Positions 10,426-19,200 of a stretch of DNA of 31,729 bases are shown here, piece by piece (the first letter of the stretch is position 1; every line of letters starts with the position of its first letter). The notes beneath the pieces were generated by a model. The model was given only the letters and a program-made list of their open reading frames with translations. It was not told the DNA's origin and made no database searches. The position numbers were made by a program, and so were the translations under genes. Location: NCBI GenBank assembly GCA_002449785.1, contig DJXP01000005.1, forward strand, positions 1 to 31,729, in the 5' to 3' direction. Origin of the DNA: Clostridiales bacterium UBA7001 (lineage in GTDB: Bacteria > Bacillota > Clostridia > TANB77 > CAG-508).

Positions 10426-10809
10426 CTATAATAAAATGTTTTTTATATGATTAATATAATATTCTTTCCCTTTTATATATACTTCTATAACATCATATCT
10501 AATTTTTTTATTCCAAAGATTATTTAAATAAATATAATATTTACTAGATTTAATAATTCTTTCTATTTTTATATCGTTAATTGCATCTGAAGGTCTTCCA
10601 TAATTATTAGTTGTTCTCGATTTTACTTCTATAAATACATATTCCTCTTTATTCATATCTCTTGCAATTATATCTATTTCACCATAATAAGTATTAAAGT
10701 TTCGATTCAATATATAATAATTATTTATTAATAAGTACAAACAAGACATTTGTTCACCATTTTTACCTAATTCAACATTATAATAGCTATTTCTATTTTT
10801 ATATAGCAA
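10426..10809 (-). CDS. yraN: YraN/UPF0102 family predicted endonuclease-like protein
   Basis: A 127-residue protein of the YraN family (UPF0102, PF02021), which has a Holliday-junction-resolvase/restriction-endonuclease-like fold. The core motifs are visible: GKNGEQ near the N-terminus, NFNTYYGEIDIIARD (D of GEIDII) and VFIEVKSR (E and K of EVK), then RYDVIEV. The start is a TTG at 10809, supported by AGGAGG eight bases upstream. That site lies inside the last codons of dprA and the start overlaps the dprA stop by 11 bases, so the two are probably translationally coupled. The family usually sits beside comM, dprA or rnhB, as here. Its biological function is not settled. Confidence 0.9.
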   Translation of the reverse strand: MLYKNRNSYYNVELGKNGEQMSCLYLLINNYYILNRNFNTYYGEIDIIARDMNKEEYVFIEVKSRTTNNYGRPSDAINDIKIERIIKSSKYYIYLNNLWNKKIRYDVIEVYIKGKEYYINHIKNILL

Positions 10810-11167
10810 TTCTATAACCTCCTGAATAATCTCTTTTGATAATGCCTTCTAGCTCCATTAATCCTAAGGTTTCTAATACATAATTCATATCTTCAAATCC
10901 TACTTGCTCGCATTTATCTAGAATATCATTTATATAATAATTTCCTTCTCTTATTATTTGAATAATTATTAAATATTGTTTTTTCAGTATTTTATTATTT
11001 ACGCATATTTGCATTTTTCTTGGTGCTTCAAGTCTCTTTTCCTTTGCAAATTGTGGATAATATTTTAAAATATCTTCTATTTTACATGTTAGAATTGCTC
11101 CTTCTTCTCTAATTAAATTATTTACGCCAATACCTAAATAATTATCTATTCTCCCGGGGTACAGCAA
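10799..11167 (-). CDS. dprA: DprA, C-terminal part (frame-shifted from the N-terminal part)
   Basis: This frame encodes the end of DprA: PGRIDNYLGIGVNNLIREEG, which continues the Rossmann-fold core, followed by a linker and a C-terminal winged-helix-like domain (about the last 60 residues). The frame can be opened at a TTG at 11167, but no ribosome-binding site stands before it and the first codons duplicate DNA that belongs to the upstream frame. It is therefore not an independent gene. Joined to the N-terminal frame at 11156-11159 by dropping one C, it gives a 300-residue protein of normal arrangement. Whether a full-length protein is made depends on the frameshift being an assembly error or being bypassed at the ribosome. 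Confidence 0.8.
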   Translation of the reverse strand: MLYPGRIDNYLGIGVNNLIREEGAILTCKIEDILKYYPQFAKEKRLEAPRKMQICVNNKILKKQYLIIIQIIREGNYYINDILDKCEQVGFEDMNYVLETLGLMELEGIIKRDYSGGYRIAI

Positions 11168-11702
11168 ATACTTTTTTTCCTTGCCTTAATGCTAATTTAG
11201 CGGTTATGCTCGTTCCACTTCTATAAGCTGCTTCTATAACTAATACACCTTCAGAAAGTGCTGAAATTATTCTATTTCTTTTAGGAAAATTTTGTTTATT
11301 TGGTCTGATATTTTCTTCATATTCAGTAATTACAAGACCATTATTTTCAATTATATTATCAAATAGTGCCTTATTTTCTTCTGGATATATATAATTAAAC
11401 CCACTACCAAGAACTGCAATTGTATAGCTGTTATACTCTATTGCAGTTATATGTGAAACACTATCTGTTCCTAAAGCCATTCCACTTACAATTGGGATTT
11501 TTCTATATGAAAATTCTCTTGAAAAATATTCACAGTTTTTCTTTCCATAATCTGTTATTTTTCTTGTTCCAATTATGGCAAATGAATCTTTATATAATAG
11601 TTCTATATTTCCAATTGTATAAAGCTTTTTAGGAGAATTTTTTATATTCTTTAATTTTTCAGGATAGTCTTCCTGCTTTACAATATTAATTTTATAAGAC
11701 AT
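11142..11702 (-). CDS. dprA: DprA, DNA-processing protein A, N-terminal part (frameshifted)
   Basis: DprA loads RecA onto incoming single-stranded DNA during natural transformation. The 186-residue frame holds most of its Rossmann-fold domain: AIIGTRKITDYG (42-53), SGMALGTD (73-80), VLGSGFNYIYPEEN (97-110), FPKRNRIIS (139-147) and SGTSIT (162-167). The start is supported by CAGGAG seven bases upstream, and the gene follows comM by only 15 bases, so they form an operon. After VFAVP (178-182) the frame goes wrong: the family has VPG followed by a conserved N-LI--GA segment, but here the frame reads RENR and stops at 11142. The expected continuation is in the +1 frame. The N-terminus is of the short type without a SAM-like domain. 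Confidence 0.85.
   Translation of the reverse strand: MSYKINIVKQEDYPEKLKNIKNSPKKLYTIGNIELLYKDSFAIIGTRKITDYGKKNCEYFSREFSYRKIPIVSGMALGTDSVSHITAIEYNSYTIAVLGSGFNYIYPEENKALFDNIIENNGLVITEYEENIRPNKQNFPKRNRIISALSEGVLVIEAAYRSGTSITAKLALRQGKKVFAVPRENR
11153..11159 (-). other. Frameshift site in dprA (CCCCGGG)
   Basis: On the minus strand the codons read GTA CCC CGG GAG. Removing one C restores GTA CC- GGG, that is the conserved V-P-G of DprA, and joins the two frames. The run of four C and three G is striking in such AT-rich DNA. Possible explanations are a sequencing or assembly error, a real inactivating insertion, or +1 slippage of the proline tRNA on CCCC before the CGG codon, which should be rare in this genome. 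Confidence 0.8.
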
Positions 11703-11717
11703 ATATTTACTCCTGTT

Positions 11718-13220
11718 TTAATTATATTTTCTATACTGCAAAGATTCTAAAACATCTCTATATTCAATATTTGTTTTGTTTTCTAGATCAGCTATTGTTC
11801 TTGCAACTTTTAGAACTTTTGAATATCCTCTCATACTTAAATTCAAACTCTTAAACGATTTTTCTATTATTTGTTTACTTTTATCATCTAATTTACAATA
11901 TTTATCAATTAATTTTGGAGTTAATTCCGAATTAGAATATATCTTTTCATTCTTATATCTATTTAATTGAATTTTTCTAGCTCTATTTACTCTTTCTCTT
12001 ATTGATTTTGAGTTTTCTTCTAATACTTGAATATCTTTATAATTAACAGGAAAAACATGTAAATATATATCAAATCTATCAATTAAGGGTCCACTAAGTT
12101 TAGATAAATATTTTTTCCTTTGTAATTCAGTACAACTACACTTTTTTATTTTACTTCCATAATAACCACATGGACATGGATTGGTACTCGCAACCACCAT
12201 AAAGTTACATGGATATTTAACATTTATTCCCACTCTACTAATATTTATTTCTCTATCTTCCATTGGAATTCTTAAAAGGTCTAACGTATTTGATTTATAC
12301 TCAAGTAATTCATCTAAAAACAAAACTCCTAAATGTGCTAAACTTACTTCACCCGGCAAAGGATTTCTCCCACCTCCTAACAATGTTTTTTCTGTAATAC
12401 TATAATGTGGATTCCTAAAAGGCCTTTGTGTTACAATTCTGTTGTTAGATAGTTTTCCAGCAATACTATATATTTTTGTTATTTCTAAAGATTCCTCAAA
12501 ACTTAAATCTGGTAATATAGTTGGAATTCTTTTTGCCATCATAGTTTTTCCAGAGCCTGGACTACCAATTAGGATACAATTGTGATTTCCTGCAGCAGAA
12601 ACCTCTAAGGCTCTTTTAGCATATTTTTGCCCTTTTACTTCTGAAAAATCCAAATTATAATCAATCACATCATCTCTTCCAAATGAAGATTTAGAATTAG
12701 TAATTATTTTTTTTCCATTTAAATAATCAATTACTTCTATTAAATTATTAACTCCTACAACTTCAATTCCTTTTACAATACTTGCTTCTTCTATATTTGC
12801 TTTTGGAAGTATAATTCTTTTAATTTTTTTGGAAACAGCTTCAATACAAATTGATAGTATTCCATTAACTCTATTTATATCACCATTTAATGATAATTCT
12901 CCTATAAATATCGTACTTTCATACATACTATTTTTTACAATATTCATAGATTTTAAAACTCCAACAGCAATAGCCAAATCTAAAATTGCACCTTCTTTTC
13001 TAACATTAGCTGGTGATAAATTAATAATATATTTTCTGCTTGAGATTTCTATTCCACAATTTCTTATTGCAGTTTTTACTCTTTCTTTAGACTCTTTAAT
13101 ACTTGTATCTGGTAAACCTACAATTTCCCAACATGGAATTCCATTAGAAATATCAACTTCAACATCAATAACAATTCCTTCTAAGCCATGTAAACACATG
13201 CTTTTTGTAATAGATAGCAA
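11718..13220 (-). CDS. comM: ComM/YifB family Mg-chelatase-like AAA+ ATPase
   Basis: ComM is a hexameric AAA+ helicase that helps branch migration when transforming DNA is integrated. From a TTG start at 13220 it has 500 residues, a normal length. The N-terminal domain (1-about 175) contains VGLPDTSIKESKERVK, the central ATPase has Walker A GSPGSGKT (219-226) and Walker B LFLDE (300-304), and there is a Cys pair region NPCPCGYYG plus CSC. The C-terminal Mg-chelatase domain ends with LSMRGYSKVLKVARTIADLE. The TTG at 13220 was preferred because AAGAGGAG lies eight bases upstream and the protein then begins LSITKSMCLHG like its relatives; a TTG at 13241 would be longer but lies upstream of that site. 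It is the first gene of the comM-dprA-yraN operon. Confidence 0.92.
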   Translation of the reverse strand: MLSITKSMCLHGLEGIVIDVEVDISNGIPCWEIVGLPDTSIKESKERVKTAIRNCGIEISSRKYIINLSPANVRKEGAILDLAIAVGVLKSMNIVKNSMYESTIFIGELSLNGDINRVNGILSICIEAVSKKIKRIILPKANIEEASIVKGIEVVGVNNLIEVIDYLNGKKIITNSKSSFGRDDVIDYNLDFSEVKGQKYAKRALEVSAAGNHNCILIGSPGSGKTMMAKRIPTILPDLSFEESLEITKIYSIAGKLSNNRIVTQRPFRNPHYSITEKTLLGGGRNPLPGEVSLAHLGVLFLDELLEYKSNTLDLLRIPMEDREINISRVGINVKYPCNFMVVASTNPCPCGYYGSKIKKCSCTELQRKKYLSKLSGPLIDRFDIYLHVFPVNYKDIQVLEENSKSIRERVNRARKIQLNRYKNEKIYSNSELTPKLIDKYCKLDDKSKQIIEKSFKSLNLSMRGYSKVLKVARTIADLENKTNIEYRDVLESLQYRKYN

Positions 13221-13269
13221 TAGCATCACTCCTCTTGACAAACATTTAATTTTTAATTACTTGAAAACC

Positions 13270-13282
13270 TGGCGAACTGCCA
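13270..13282 (-). other. Small GC-rich inverted repeat in the comM leader
   Basis: On the minus strand TGGC-AGTTC-GCCA lies between the comM promoter and its start codon. The stem is only 4 bp. It stands out because the surroundings are nearly pure A and T, so it could be a small leader hairpin or an operator half; there is no direct support for either. Confidence 0.25.
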
Positions 13283-13309
13283 AATAGAATTTTGAATTAA
13301 TTGAATAAT

Positions 13310-13338
13310 ATATTACAATACAATTTTAATTAAGTCAA
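13310..13338 (-). promoter_or_regulatory. Sigma-A-type promoter for comM-dprA-yraN
   Basis: On the minus strand TTGACT (13333-13338) and TAATAT (13310-13315) are separated by exactly 17 bases. This lies about 90 bases upstream of the comM start and just downstream of the terminator of the 3D-domain gene, where a promoter is expected. Confidence 0.75.
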
Positions 13339-13341
13339 GAC

Positions 13342-13373
13342 CAAAAAACAAAAAAGGGACTTTTTAGTCCCTT
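13342..13373 (-). terminator. Rho-independent terminator after the 3D-domain gene
   Basis: A perfect 8-bp stem (AAGGGACT at 13354-13361 with AGTCCCTT at 13366-13373) encloses a 4-base loop. On the minus strand it is followed by a T-rich run. It lies 15 bases after the stop codon of the 3D-domain gene. Confidence 0.9.
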
Positions 13374-13388
13374 AATACTATTTAATAA

Positions 13389-14354
13389 TTAATATATATA
13401 ACACTCTAAACTTCTTCTTCCAAATGTAAGAGCTTGTGAATGAGAACCCATAAAAATATCTATTCTATTATTAGAAATTGCTCCACCTCTATCTTCTACA
13501 ACAAACCATCCACCATTTGGCTTGTCTGCTAATGCAGGAATATATATAACAGTACCTATAGGATAGCCTGAACCTGCTGCAACAGTATGCCATTCAGTAG
13601 CATGTCTTCCTGAACTCGTAATTCCATTTGATTTTCCACAACATAATGAACATGAGCAATATGCTGATGCATTGACAGTAACTACTTTAGGCTCTTTTCC
13701 ATCTACTGCAGCCTGCATAGATGCTCCTACATTTCTTGGAGCATTTGCCCTAGCTGTAATTTTCGTTGATATTTGGATTATTTTAGGTATTGGCTCTTCA
13801 ATAACTATTTCAGAAATTATATTTCTTTCAATTTCCTCATTATTTTTGTATTTTACTTTATATTTTATTTCTTTTAAACCATTTTTTCCTTCTTGTAAAA
13901 CCGTATCTTTTGTTTCAGTATTTTCTTTTGATACATCTTTAGTTACTGTTTCAAACGGAATTTGAACTTGTTCAACAATTATTTTTTCTGTAATAGTAAC
14001 ATATTCATCTAATATTTGTTCTGTTGATACACTTATATCTTGTTCTGATATAACAACTTGTTCATCAGTTTTCTTAGAAATATTTATTTTTTTGGTTATA
14101 TCTATATTAGAATCTTCATTTGGTGAAACTACTTCATCAGGTAATACTATAATATGATTTTCTGCTAGTATTTCTGATATTTTAACTTCTGATGTTACAA
14201 CTGTTGTTTCATACCCTTCTGGAAAAACTATTGTAACATAATTCATTTCTTTTTTAGTAGCAAATACACCAATTGTAAATATTAGAATTAATATTAAACT
14301 TATAAAAACTATATTTCTTATTATCTTGACAGATAATTTTTTTTCAGTTTTCAT
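13389..14354 (-). CDS. DUF348/G5/3D-domain cell-wall protein (YabE-like)
   Basis: A 321-residue protein anchored or secreted by one N-terminal hydrophobic segment (12-32). It continues with a DUF348 domain (about 39-95, YVTIVFPEGYETTVVTS), a G5 domain (about 117-190, ending ERNIISEIVIEEP) and a C-terminal 3D domain (226-321). The 3D domain is related to the MltA/RlpA double-psi barrel and keeps its characteristic acidic residues in VEDRGGAI (D288) and NRIDIF (D299). This architecture is that of YabE/YocH-like proteins and Rpf-like factors of Bacillota, thought to cleave or remodel peptidoglycan. Cysteines in AYCSCSLCCG are also seen in clostridial relatives. GAGGAG precedes the ATG. It has its own consensus promoter and terminator and is thus monocistronic. 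Confidence 0.88.
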   Translation of the reverse strand: MKTEKKLSVKIIRNIVFISLILILIFTIGVFATKKEMNYVTIVFPEGYETTVVTSEVKISEILAENHIIVLPDEVVSPNEDSNIDITKKINISKKTDEQVVISEQDISVSTEQILDEYVTITEKIIVEQVQIPFETVTKDVSKENTETKDTVLQEGKNGLKEIKYKVKYKNNEEIERNIISEIVIEEPIPKIIQISTKITARANAPRNVGASMQAAVDGKEPKVVTVNASAYCSCSLCCGKSNGITSSGRHATEWHTVAAGSGYPIGTVIYIPALADKPNGGWFVVEDRGGAISNNRIDIFMGSHSQALTFGRRSLECYIY

Positions 14355-14407
14355 AAATTTCTCCTCTCATCTATAAAGTTTATAATTTGACATTATTCGA
14401 TAGAAGT

Positions 14408-14436
14408 ATTATATTATTTTAATGTATTTTTGTCAA
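14408..14436 (-). promoter_or_regulatory. Consensus sigma-A promoter for the 3D-domain gene
   Basis: On the minus strand a perfect TTGACA (14431-14436) and a perfect TATAAT (14408-14413) are 17 bases apart. The start codon of the 3D-domain gene lies about 55 bases downstream. This is the strongest promoter in the window and suggests constitutive high expression. Confidence 0.9.
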
Positions 14437-14490
14437 TCCAAATACATGTTTTATATATATATATATATTCTAATTTCAAGCTTTTATTAC

Positions 14491-14520
14491 AAAAAAAAAT
14501 TTGAGATAAATCTCAAATTT
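14491..14520 (-). terminator. Rho-independent terminator after lemA
   Basis: A 10-bp stem (AAATTTGAGA at 14497-14506 with TCTCAAATTT at 14511-14520) with a TAAA loop begins one base after the lemA stop codon. A run of T follows on the minus strand. Confidence 0.88.
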
Positions 14521-14521
14521 T

Positions 14522-15073
14522 TTATTCACTAAAATTAACTTTAACATTTTGTTTGGCTTCTTCTGATTCAGCCTTATATAACTCTTCAACTTTAAAACCA
14601 AATAATGAAGCAACTATATTTGTAGGTATTGACTCTATTTTTGTATTATATATTGTAACACTATCATTATAAAATTGCCTTGAATATGAAATTTTATTTT
14701 CAGTTTCTTTTAATTCTTGTTGTAATTGCATAAATCCCTGATTTGCCTTCAAATCTGGATAATTTTCTGAAACTGCCATAATAGTTTTTAATGCGTCTGA
14801 AAGTTGATTATCTAAATTTGATTTTTCGTTTATCGTTTTTGCTTTTGCCCATGATGTTCTTAGTTCTGTAACTTTTGTAAGAGTTTCTTCTTCATGTTTC
14901 ATATATCCTTTAACTGTTTCAACTAAATTTGGAATCAAGTCAAATCTTCTTTGAAGTTGTACATCTATTTGACTCCATGAATTTTTAACTTTATTTCTAG
15001 CCTGTACTAATGAATTATATGCTGCTATAACTAAAATTATTATAGCAATTATTATTACTATTGCTATTATCAT
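14522..15073 (-). CDS. lemA: LemA family membrane protein
   Basis: A 183-residue LemA family protein (PF04011): one N-terminal membrane helix (about 1-18, N-terminus outside as in the family), then a mostly alpha-helical coiled-coil domain. Signature segments are YNSLVQARNKVKNSWSQID, RRFDLIPNLVETVKGY and the late FYNDSVTIYNTKI with P and F-GF motifs (IPTNIVASLFGF). The cellular role of LemA in bacteria is not established; it often sits with an HtpX-like or TPM-domain gene, neither of which is present here. GGAGG precedes the ATG. It starts 18 bases after the cohesin-like gene, so the two are probably co-transcribed, and a terminator follows at once. Confidence 0.93.
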   Translation of the reverse strand: MIIAIVIIIAIIILVIAAYNSLVQARNKVKNSWSQIDVQLQRRFDLIPNLVETVKGYMKHEEETLTKVTELRTSWAKAKTINEKSNLDNQLSDALKTIMAVSENYPDLKANQGFMQLQQELKETENKISYSRQFYNDSVTIYNTKIESIPTNIVASLFGFKVEELYKAESEEAKQNVKVNFSE

Positions 15074-15091
15074 AATTTTCCTCCATATTAC

Positions 15092-16096
15092 TTATATACT
15101 TTTATATTGTTTATATTTTATATAACTTACATATGATAGAATAGCTAAAATAATGATAGGGAAAATAAATAATCTGGCTCCTGTTTTCGGTAACTTAGTT
15201 CCAGCAGCAGTAGTATTATCTGTTTTGTTAGAATTTGTACCCTTGTTTAAATTATTGGTATTAGTATTGTTAATAACGTTATTATTAGTAGTATTATTAT
15301 TTCTATTTGAATTATTATATGTATTATTGTTAATACTATTATTTCTATTAGTATTATTTGTATTGTTATTTACAATGTTATTTGAATTATTATTTATATT
15401 ATTATTTATATTATTATTTTTGTTATTATTTATATTATTATTTATATTATTTTTTATATTATTATTCACATTATTATTATTTATATTATTGTTATTAGTG
15501 TTGTTATTATTATCATTTTCAGATGCTTGTACAGTTATATCTATATTTTTAGTAATCTCTTCAGTTTGTTCTGTTTCAGAACTAATTACAAACATTGAAT
15601 ATGAAATTGCATTTTTTATTTCTCCAAGAGTAGCATTTGATTTTACATTAAAATCAATTTTTAATAAATCAACATCATATGTAATACCATTATTAAAATC
15701 AATAACAAGTCTAACATCATTATCACTTGTTGGATTACCATTAAATCCAACATATGCAACTGTTGAAGGCATATTATCAATTGATGCATTTGTTAAATCT
15801 TCAACTGCTAATTCTTCGTTTCCTATTTTTACTTTTCCATTTGAATCTTTTTGAATATTGTCAACTGTTATATTATCTAAAACATTTTTATTATAATTAA
15901 TATATCCAGAAACGCTTGTTATTTTTTTATTAGCATCTACACCTTTTAATGATAATGTAACCGTAACTTTTTCTCCTCTTTTAAGAGTAGTTGTTGATTG
16001 CGTAAGATCTATTGTTGTATTAAGCACACCATAAACACTTGTGCATACAAAAATAACAGCAATAACTATTTGTAATAGTAAAATTTTCTTTTTCAT
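15092..16096 (-). CDS. LPKTG-anchored surface protein with one cohesin-like domain and Asn-rich spacer
   Basis: 334 residues. A signal peptide (about 1-24) is followed by a single cohesin-like beta-sandwich (about 25-190): TTLKRGEKVTVTLSLKGV, then GYINYNKNVL, and LLKIDFNVKSNATLGEI match the cohesin pattern by eye. Residues 193-296 are an Asn-rich spacer, and the end is a sortase signal: LPKTG (302-306), a hydrophobic stretch and a Lys-rich tail. The ATG at 16096 has AAGGAG ten bases upstream; an upstream start at 16147 would add 17 residues before the signal peptide. A plausible function is to display a dockerin-bearing partner on the cell wall; the gene just upstream (16239-21230) encodes such a dockerin. 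Cohesin-dockerin binding itself is an inference. Other Ig-like adhesin folds remain possible for the N-terminal domain. Confidence 0.8.
   Translation of the reverse strand: MKKKILLLQIVIAVIFVCTSVYGVLNTTIDLTQSTTTLKRGEKVTVTLSLKGVDANKKITSVSGYINYNKNVLDNITVDNIQKDSNGKVKIGNEELAVEDLTNASIDNMPSTVAYVGFNGNPTSDNDVRLVIDFNNGITYDVDLLKIDFNVKSNATLGEIKNAISYSMFVISSETEQTEEITKNIDITVQASENDNNNNTNNNNINNNNVNNNIKNNINNNINNNKNNNINNNINNNSNNIVNNNTNNTNRNNSINNNTYNNSNRNNNTTNNNVINNTNTNNLNKGTNSNKTDNTTAAGTKLPKTGARLFIFPIIILAILSYVSYIKYKQYKSI
15179..15193 (-). other. Sortase sorting signal LPKTG (cohesin protein)
   Basis: KLPKTGARLF is followed by a hydrophobic segment (IFPIIILAILSYVSYI) and a basic tail (KYKQYKSI). This is a canonical class A or C sortase substrate signal. 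Confidence 0.9.
15209..15520 (-). repeat. Asn-rich low-complexity spacer (AAT/AAC triplet tract)
   Basis: About 104 codons, mostly Asn, occasionally broken by Ile, Thr, Val, Ser and Lys. On the plus strand it appears as near-periodic ATT/TTA triplets. In the protein it lies between the cohesin-like domain and the LPKTG signal and probably spans the peptidoglycan. The periodic DNA may change in length by slippage. Confidence 0.85.
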
Positions 16097-16129
16097 AATT
16101 AATATACTCCTTGTTTGCTTTATATAAAA

Positions 16130-16158
16130 AGCATAACATTTATACAAAAAAAAAGCAA
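16130..16158 (-). promoter_or_regulatory. Candidate promoter for the cohesin gene and lemA
   Basis: On the minus strand TTGCTT (16153-16158) and TATGCT (16130-16135) are 17 bases apart, just after the terminator of the LRR-dockerin gene and about 34 bases upstream of the cohesin gene start. The match is moderate. Confidence 0.5.
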
Positions 16159-16189
16159 TACTTTTTTTTGCAGAATTTTTATGTAATAA

Positions 16190-16230
16190 ATGGAAAAAAG
16201 GAATTTGAAAATAATTTCCAAATTCCTTTT
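16190..16230 (-). terminator. Rho-independent terminator after the LRR-dockerin gene
   Basis: A 12-bp stem (AAAAGGAATTTG at 16196-16207 with CAAATTCCTTTT at 16219-16230) begins eight bases after the stop codon. On the minus strand the stem ends in a T-rich run. Some readthrough into the cohesin gene is possible. Confidence 0.85.
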
Positions 16231-16238
16231 TAAAACTA

Positions 16239-19200
16239 TTAGTTAGCTTTATAATTTAAATCATATCCAGTTACTTCTGCTCTATGATATAATAATAATC
16301 TTGAATCTTGAACTGTAATTTGACCATCATTATTTAAGTCCGCTGCTTCTCTTTGTGATCCTACTAATTGTACCCCATTTAATTCCATTCTATGTGCTTT
16401 AATTATTACTGAGTCTAATGCATTAGCTACTCCATCTCCATTAACATCACCTTTAACAACTACTTCATATACTAATAAGTTTCCATTAGAATCCTTTACT
16501 GTTTGACCATTTTCATCTTGTAATTCAACAGTCATACCTGTTTTCATATTTCCTGAAGTAACTATTGTATTATTTCCATTAGCATCTGATTGTTTAACAA
16601 TGACATTGTAATTTTGATTTCCTATTAAAATATTTTTAAATGCATCAATTGGTGTTTTAGCTTTTATTCCTACAACATAATCTTCTTTTATTTGATATCC
16701 TAAAGAACCACTATTTTCACCAGCATTGTCTCCTGAATTATCACCAGTATTGTCTCCTGTGTTATCTCCTGTATTATCTCCTGTATTGTCTCCTGTATTG
16801 TCTCCTGTGTTATCTCCTGTATTATCTCCTGTACTATGTTCAGTACCTTCACATATTATACTATAATAAATATTTGGATTATCACTTAAATATGCTGTAA
16901 TTTTAACTGAACTGTTTCTTGATTCATCTGCACCAAGTGTAAATATGTTTTTCTCTGTTATTGTTGTATCATTAACTTTTGTATCTCCTTGAGGATTTAT
17001 TGTAGTATTTGAACTTGTATTTCCTTCTAATTTCCATTCAATTGTTACATTTCTATTTTCTAACTTAGAAGATGTTAATGTTGCTGTTAATTCAGCTGTT
17101 TCTCCATATTCTACTGCTGCCTTATTTGAAGATATTACAAGTGTATCAGAATCCTCATTAACAACATTTACTGTTGCAGATCCAGATTTTGTATTATCTT
17201 GATTTGAAACTGCTAATACTGTTATTTTTTCAGCTGTTTCATCTTCTCCAATAGTTAATTCTCCATTTTCTGATATTATTGTATTAGAACTTGTATTTCC
17301 TTGAATACTCCATGTAACAGTTTTATCAGCAATATTTTCTCCTAAAACAGTAGCTGAAAATGTTAATTTATCTCCTGGTTTTAATGATACATTTGATGGA
17401 TTTACTACTACTGCGTCAATACCTGAATTAACTACAGTATAGTGAACTTCAACAAATGTTCCTTGACCAATACATTCGTCAACATTATATGCACCATTCA
17501 TTGGTGTAACTTTGAATGTTGCCACTTTTGAACCTGGTGTTTTAGGTGTTATTGAAACATATTCACCTATTTTTCCTTTATTTGTTTTAAATGATGTTGA
17601 ATCTATGTTTGAATTTCTTTCAAGTGTAATTTCTGCTCTATCTTCGTCAATAGCAAGTAATTGAGCTAATATTTTTGGTAATTCTATATATACTGTTGTA
17701 GGATTTTGTGTTAAATATAAAGGTTCTGTTATTGTTAAACTTAATTGTTGATTATTTAAATTAATTTTTGGTGCTAATTTACTTGTAGCTAAATAATTAC
17801 CATAATCATATCCTACATAATGATCTAAATATTCAAGTAATCCAGTAATATCAGATATTTTATTATAAGATAAATCTAATTCTGCTAAATGTTCAAATAT
17901 TTTTTTACCATTTGTAACATCTATTGGTAATGATGTAATATCATTTTTGCTTAAATTCAAATATTGTAAATTTTCTAAATTTAAGAATGGTGTCATATCA
18001 GTAATATTATTTTCTGCTAAATTTAAAATTCTTAAATTTGTAATTGAAATTAAAGGTTTTGCTGTATCATCTGTTATTGAATTTCCTGCTGCATTTAGTT
18101 CAACTAATTCTGTCAATTGATTTATTTTTGATAAATCTGGCATTCTTAAACTATCATAACGATGTTCATTATTATATGAAACATCTAAAGATTTTAATCT
18201 AGCTAATTTTATTTTATCTGTATTTGATTGTAATAATTTATTAACAAGTGTCATTAATTGTTTATATAAGAATAATTTATCAGTTCCTGAATTTTGACCA
18301 TTTTCATCAATTTCAGATAAAGCAATTGTTTTAATTAATGATGCTTTTGCATTATCACTAATTTCATTATATATTTCCTCAACTAAATTAATTTTTGGAA
18401 CATTTGCATTAACTTTTATTACTTCTTCTTGTAAGTTTGCTACATCAAATAATTCACTAATTTGAGCTGTAACTTCGTCTACTCTTATATATTCTCCTCT
18501 ACAAGCCTTAATAGTATCTGTACCATATGTTAATATTTTGTTTTGATAATTACTATAAATATCAAAATAACTTCTTGGTGTTGATATTTGTGTATAATTA
18601 TTATCTTCATGATATTTTATTACATTTTCTAAAATTTGTTCTTCAATTGTTGTTGGTATTCCTTCTAATTGCAATTCATTAATTCTTCTTCTTAAATAGT
18701 CTTCTTCATAACATTTATCACCAGGTGTTTCATTATTCATTCTTTGAATTAAGCAATAATTTGCCATTTCTGAATATATACCAATTGTTCTTAATTCATT
18801 TAATTCATCAACAATTGTATATTTTTGAGCTTCTATTTCTAATCTTTCGTTTAAAACATCTGCTAAAGGTGTATCTGTATCAGGATTATCGAAAACAACT
18901 CCATATGTTGCACTAATTAAGCTTCTATCTAATTCTGTTAATGCATTATTGCTTTCTAGATTAATTAAGTAAGAATATTCTTCTGTTAATAAACTTAATG
19001 CTGTTTCTCTTGTACCTTTTTCACCTGTTGCATCTTTAAATTCTTTATATTTATCAAATGTATTATAACCAATTGTATCTGTTAATAATGTTGTTAATAC
19101 ATATTCATCATTATATATATCGTATAATTTTGATAAATCTCTATATACTTTTGCTAAATAAACAGAGCTATATGCTTGATTACTGCTTATCTTTTCTCTA

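Noticed and set aside
10799..11167. Treating the second dprA frame as a separate small gene with a TTG start
   Set aside because: There is no ribosome-binding site, and its sequence is exactly the missing C-terminal part of the preceding frame.
14453..14470. TA dinucleotide run as a possible functional element
   Set aside because: Short AT runs are expected in this composition and it lies between a promoter and a terminator without further structure.
15209..15520. CRISPR-like or satellite array suggested by periodic TTA triplets
   Set aside because: There is no repeat-spacer pattern; the periodicity is three bases and is explained by Asn codons within a gene.
15153..15854. A 233-codon plus-strand frame rich in Leu and Val
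   Set aside because: It is the antisense of the Asn-rich tract; the poly-Leu character results from ATT/TTA triplets. The minus-strand gene has a signal peptide, a sorting signal and a ribosome-binding site.
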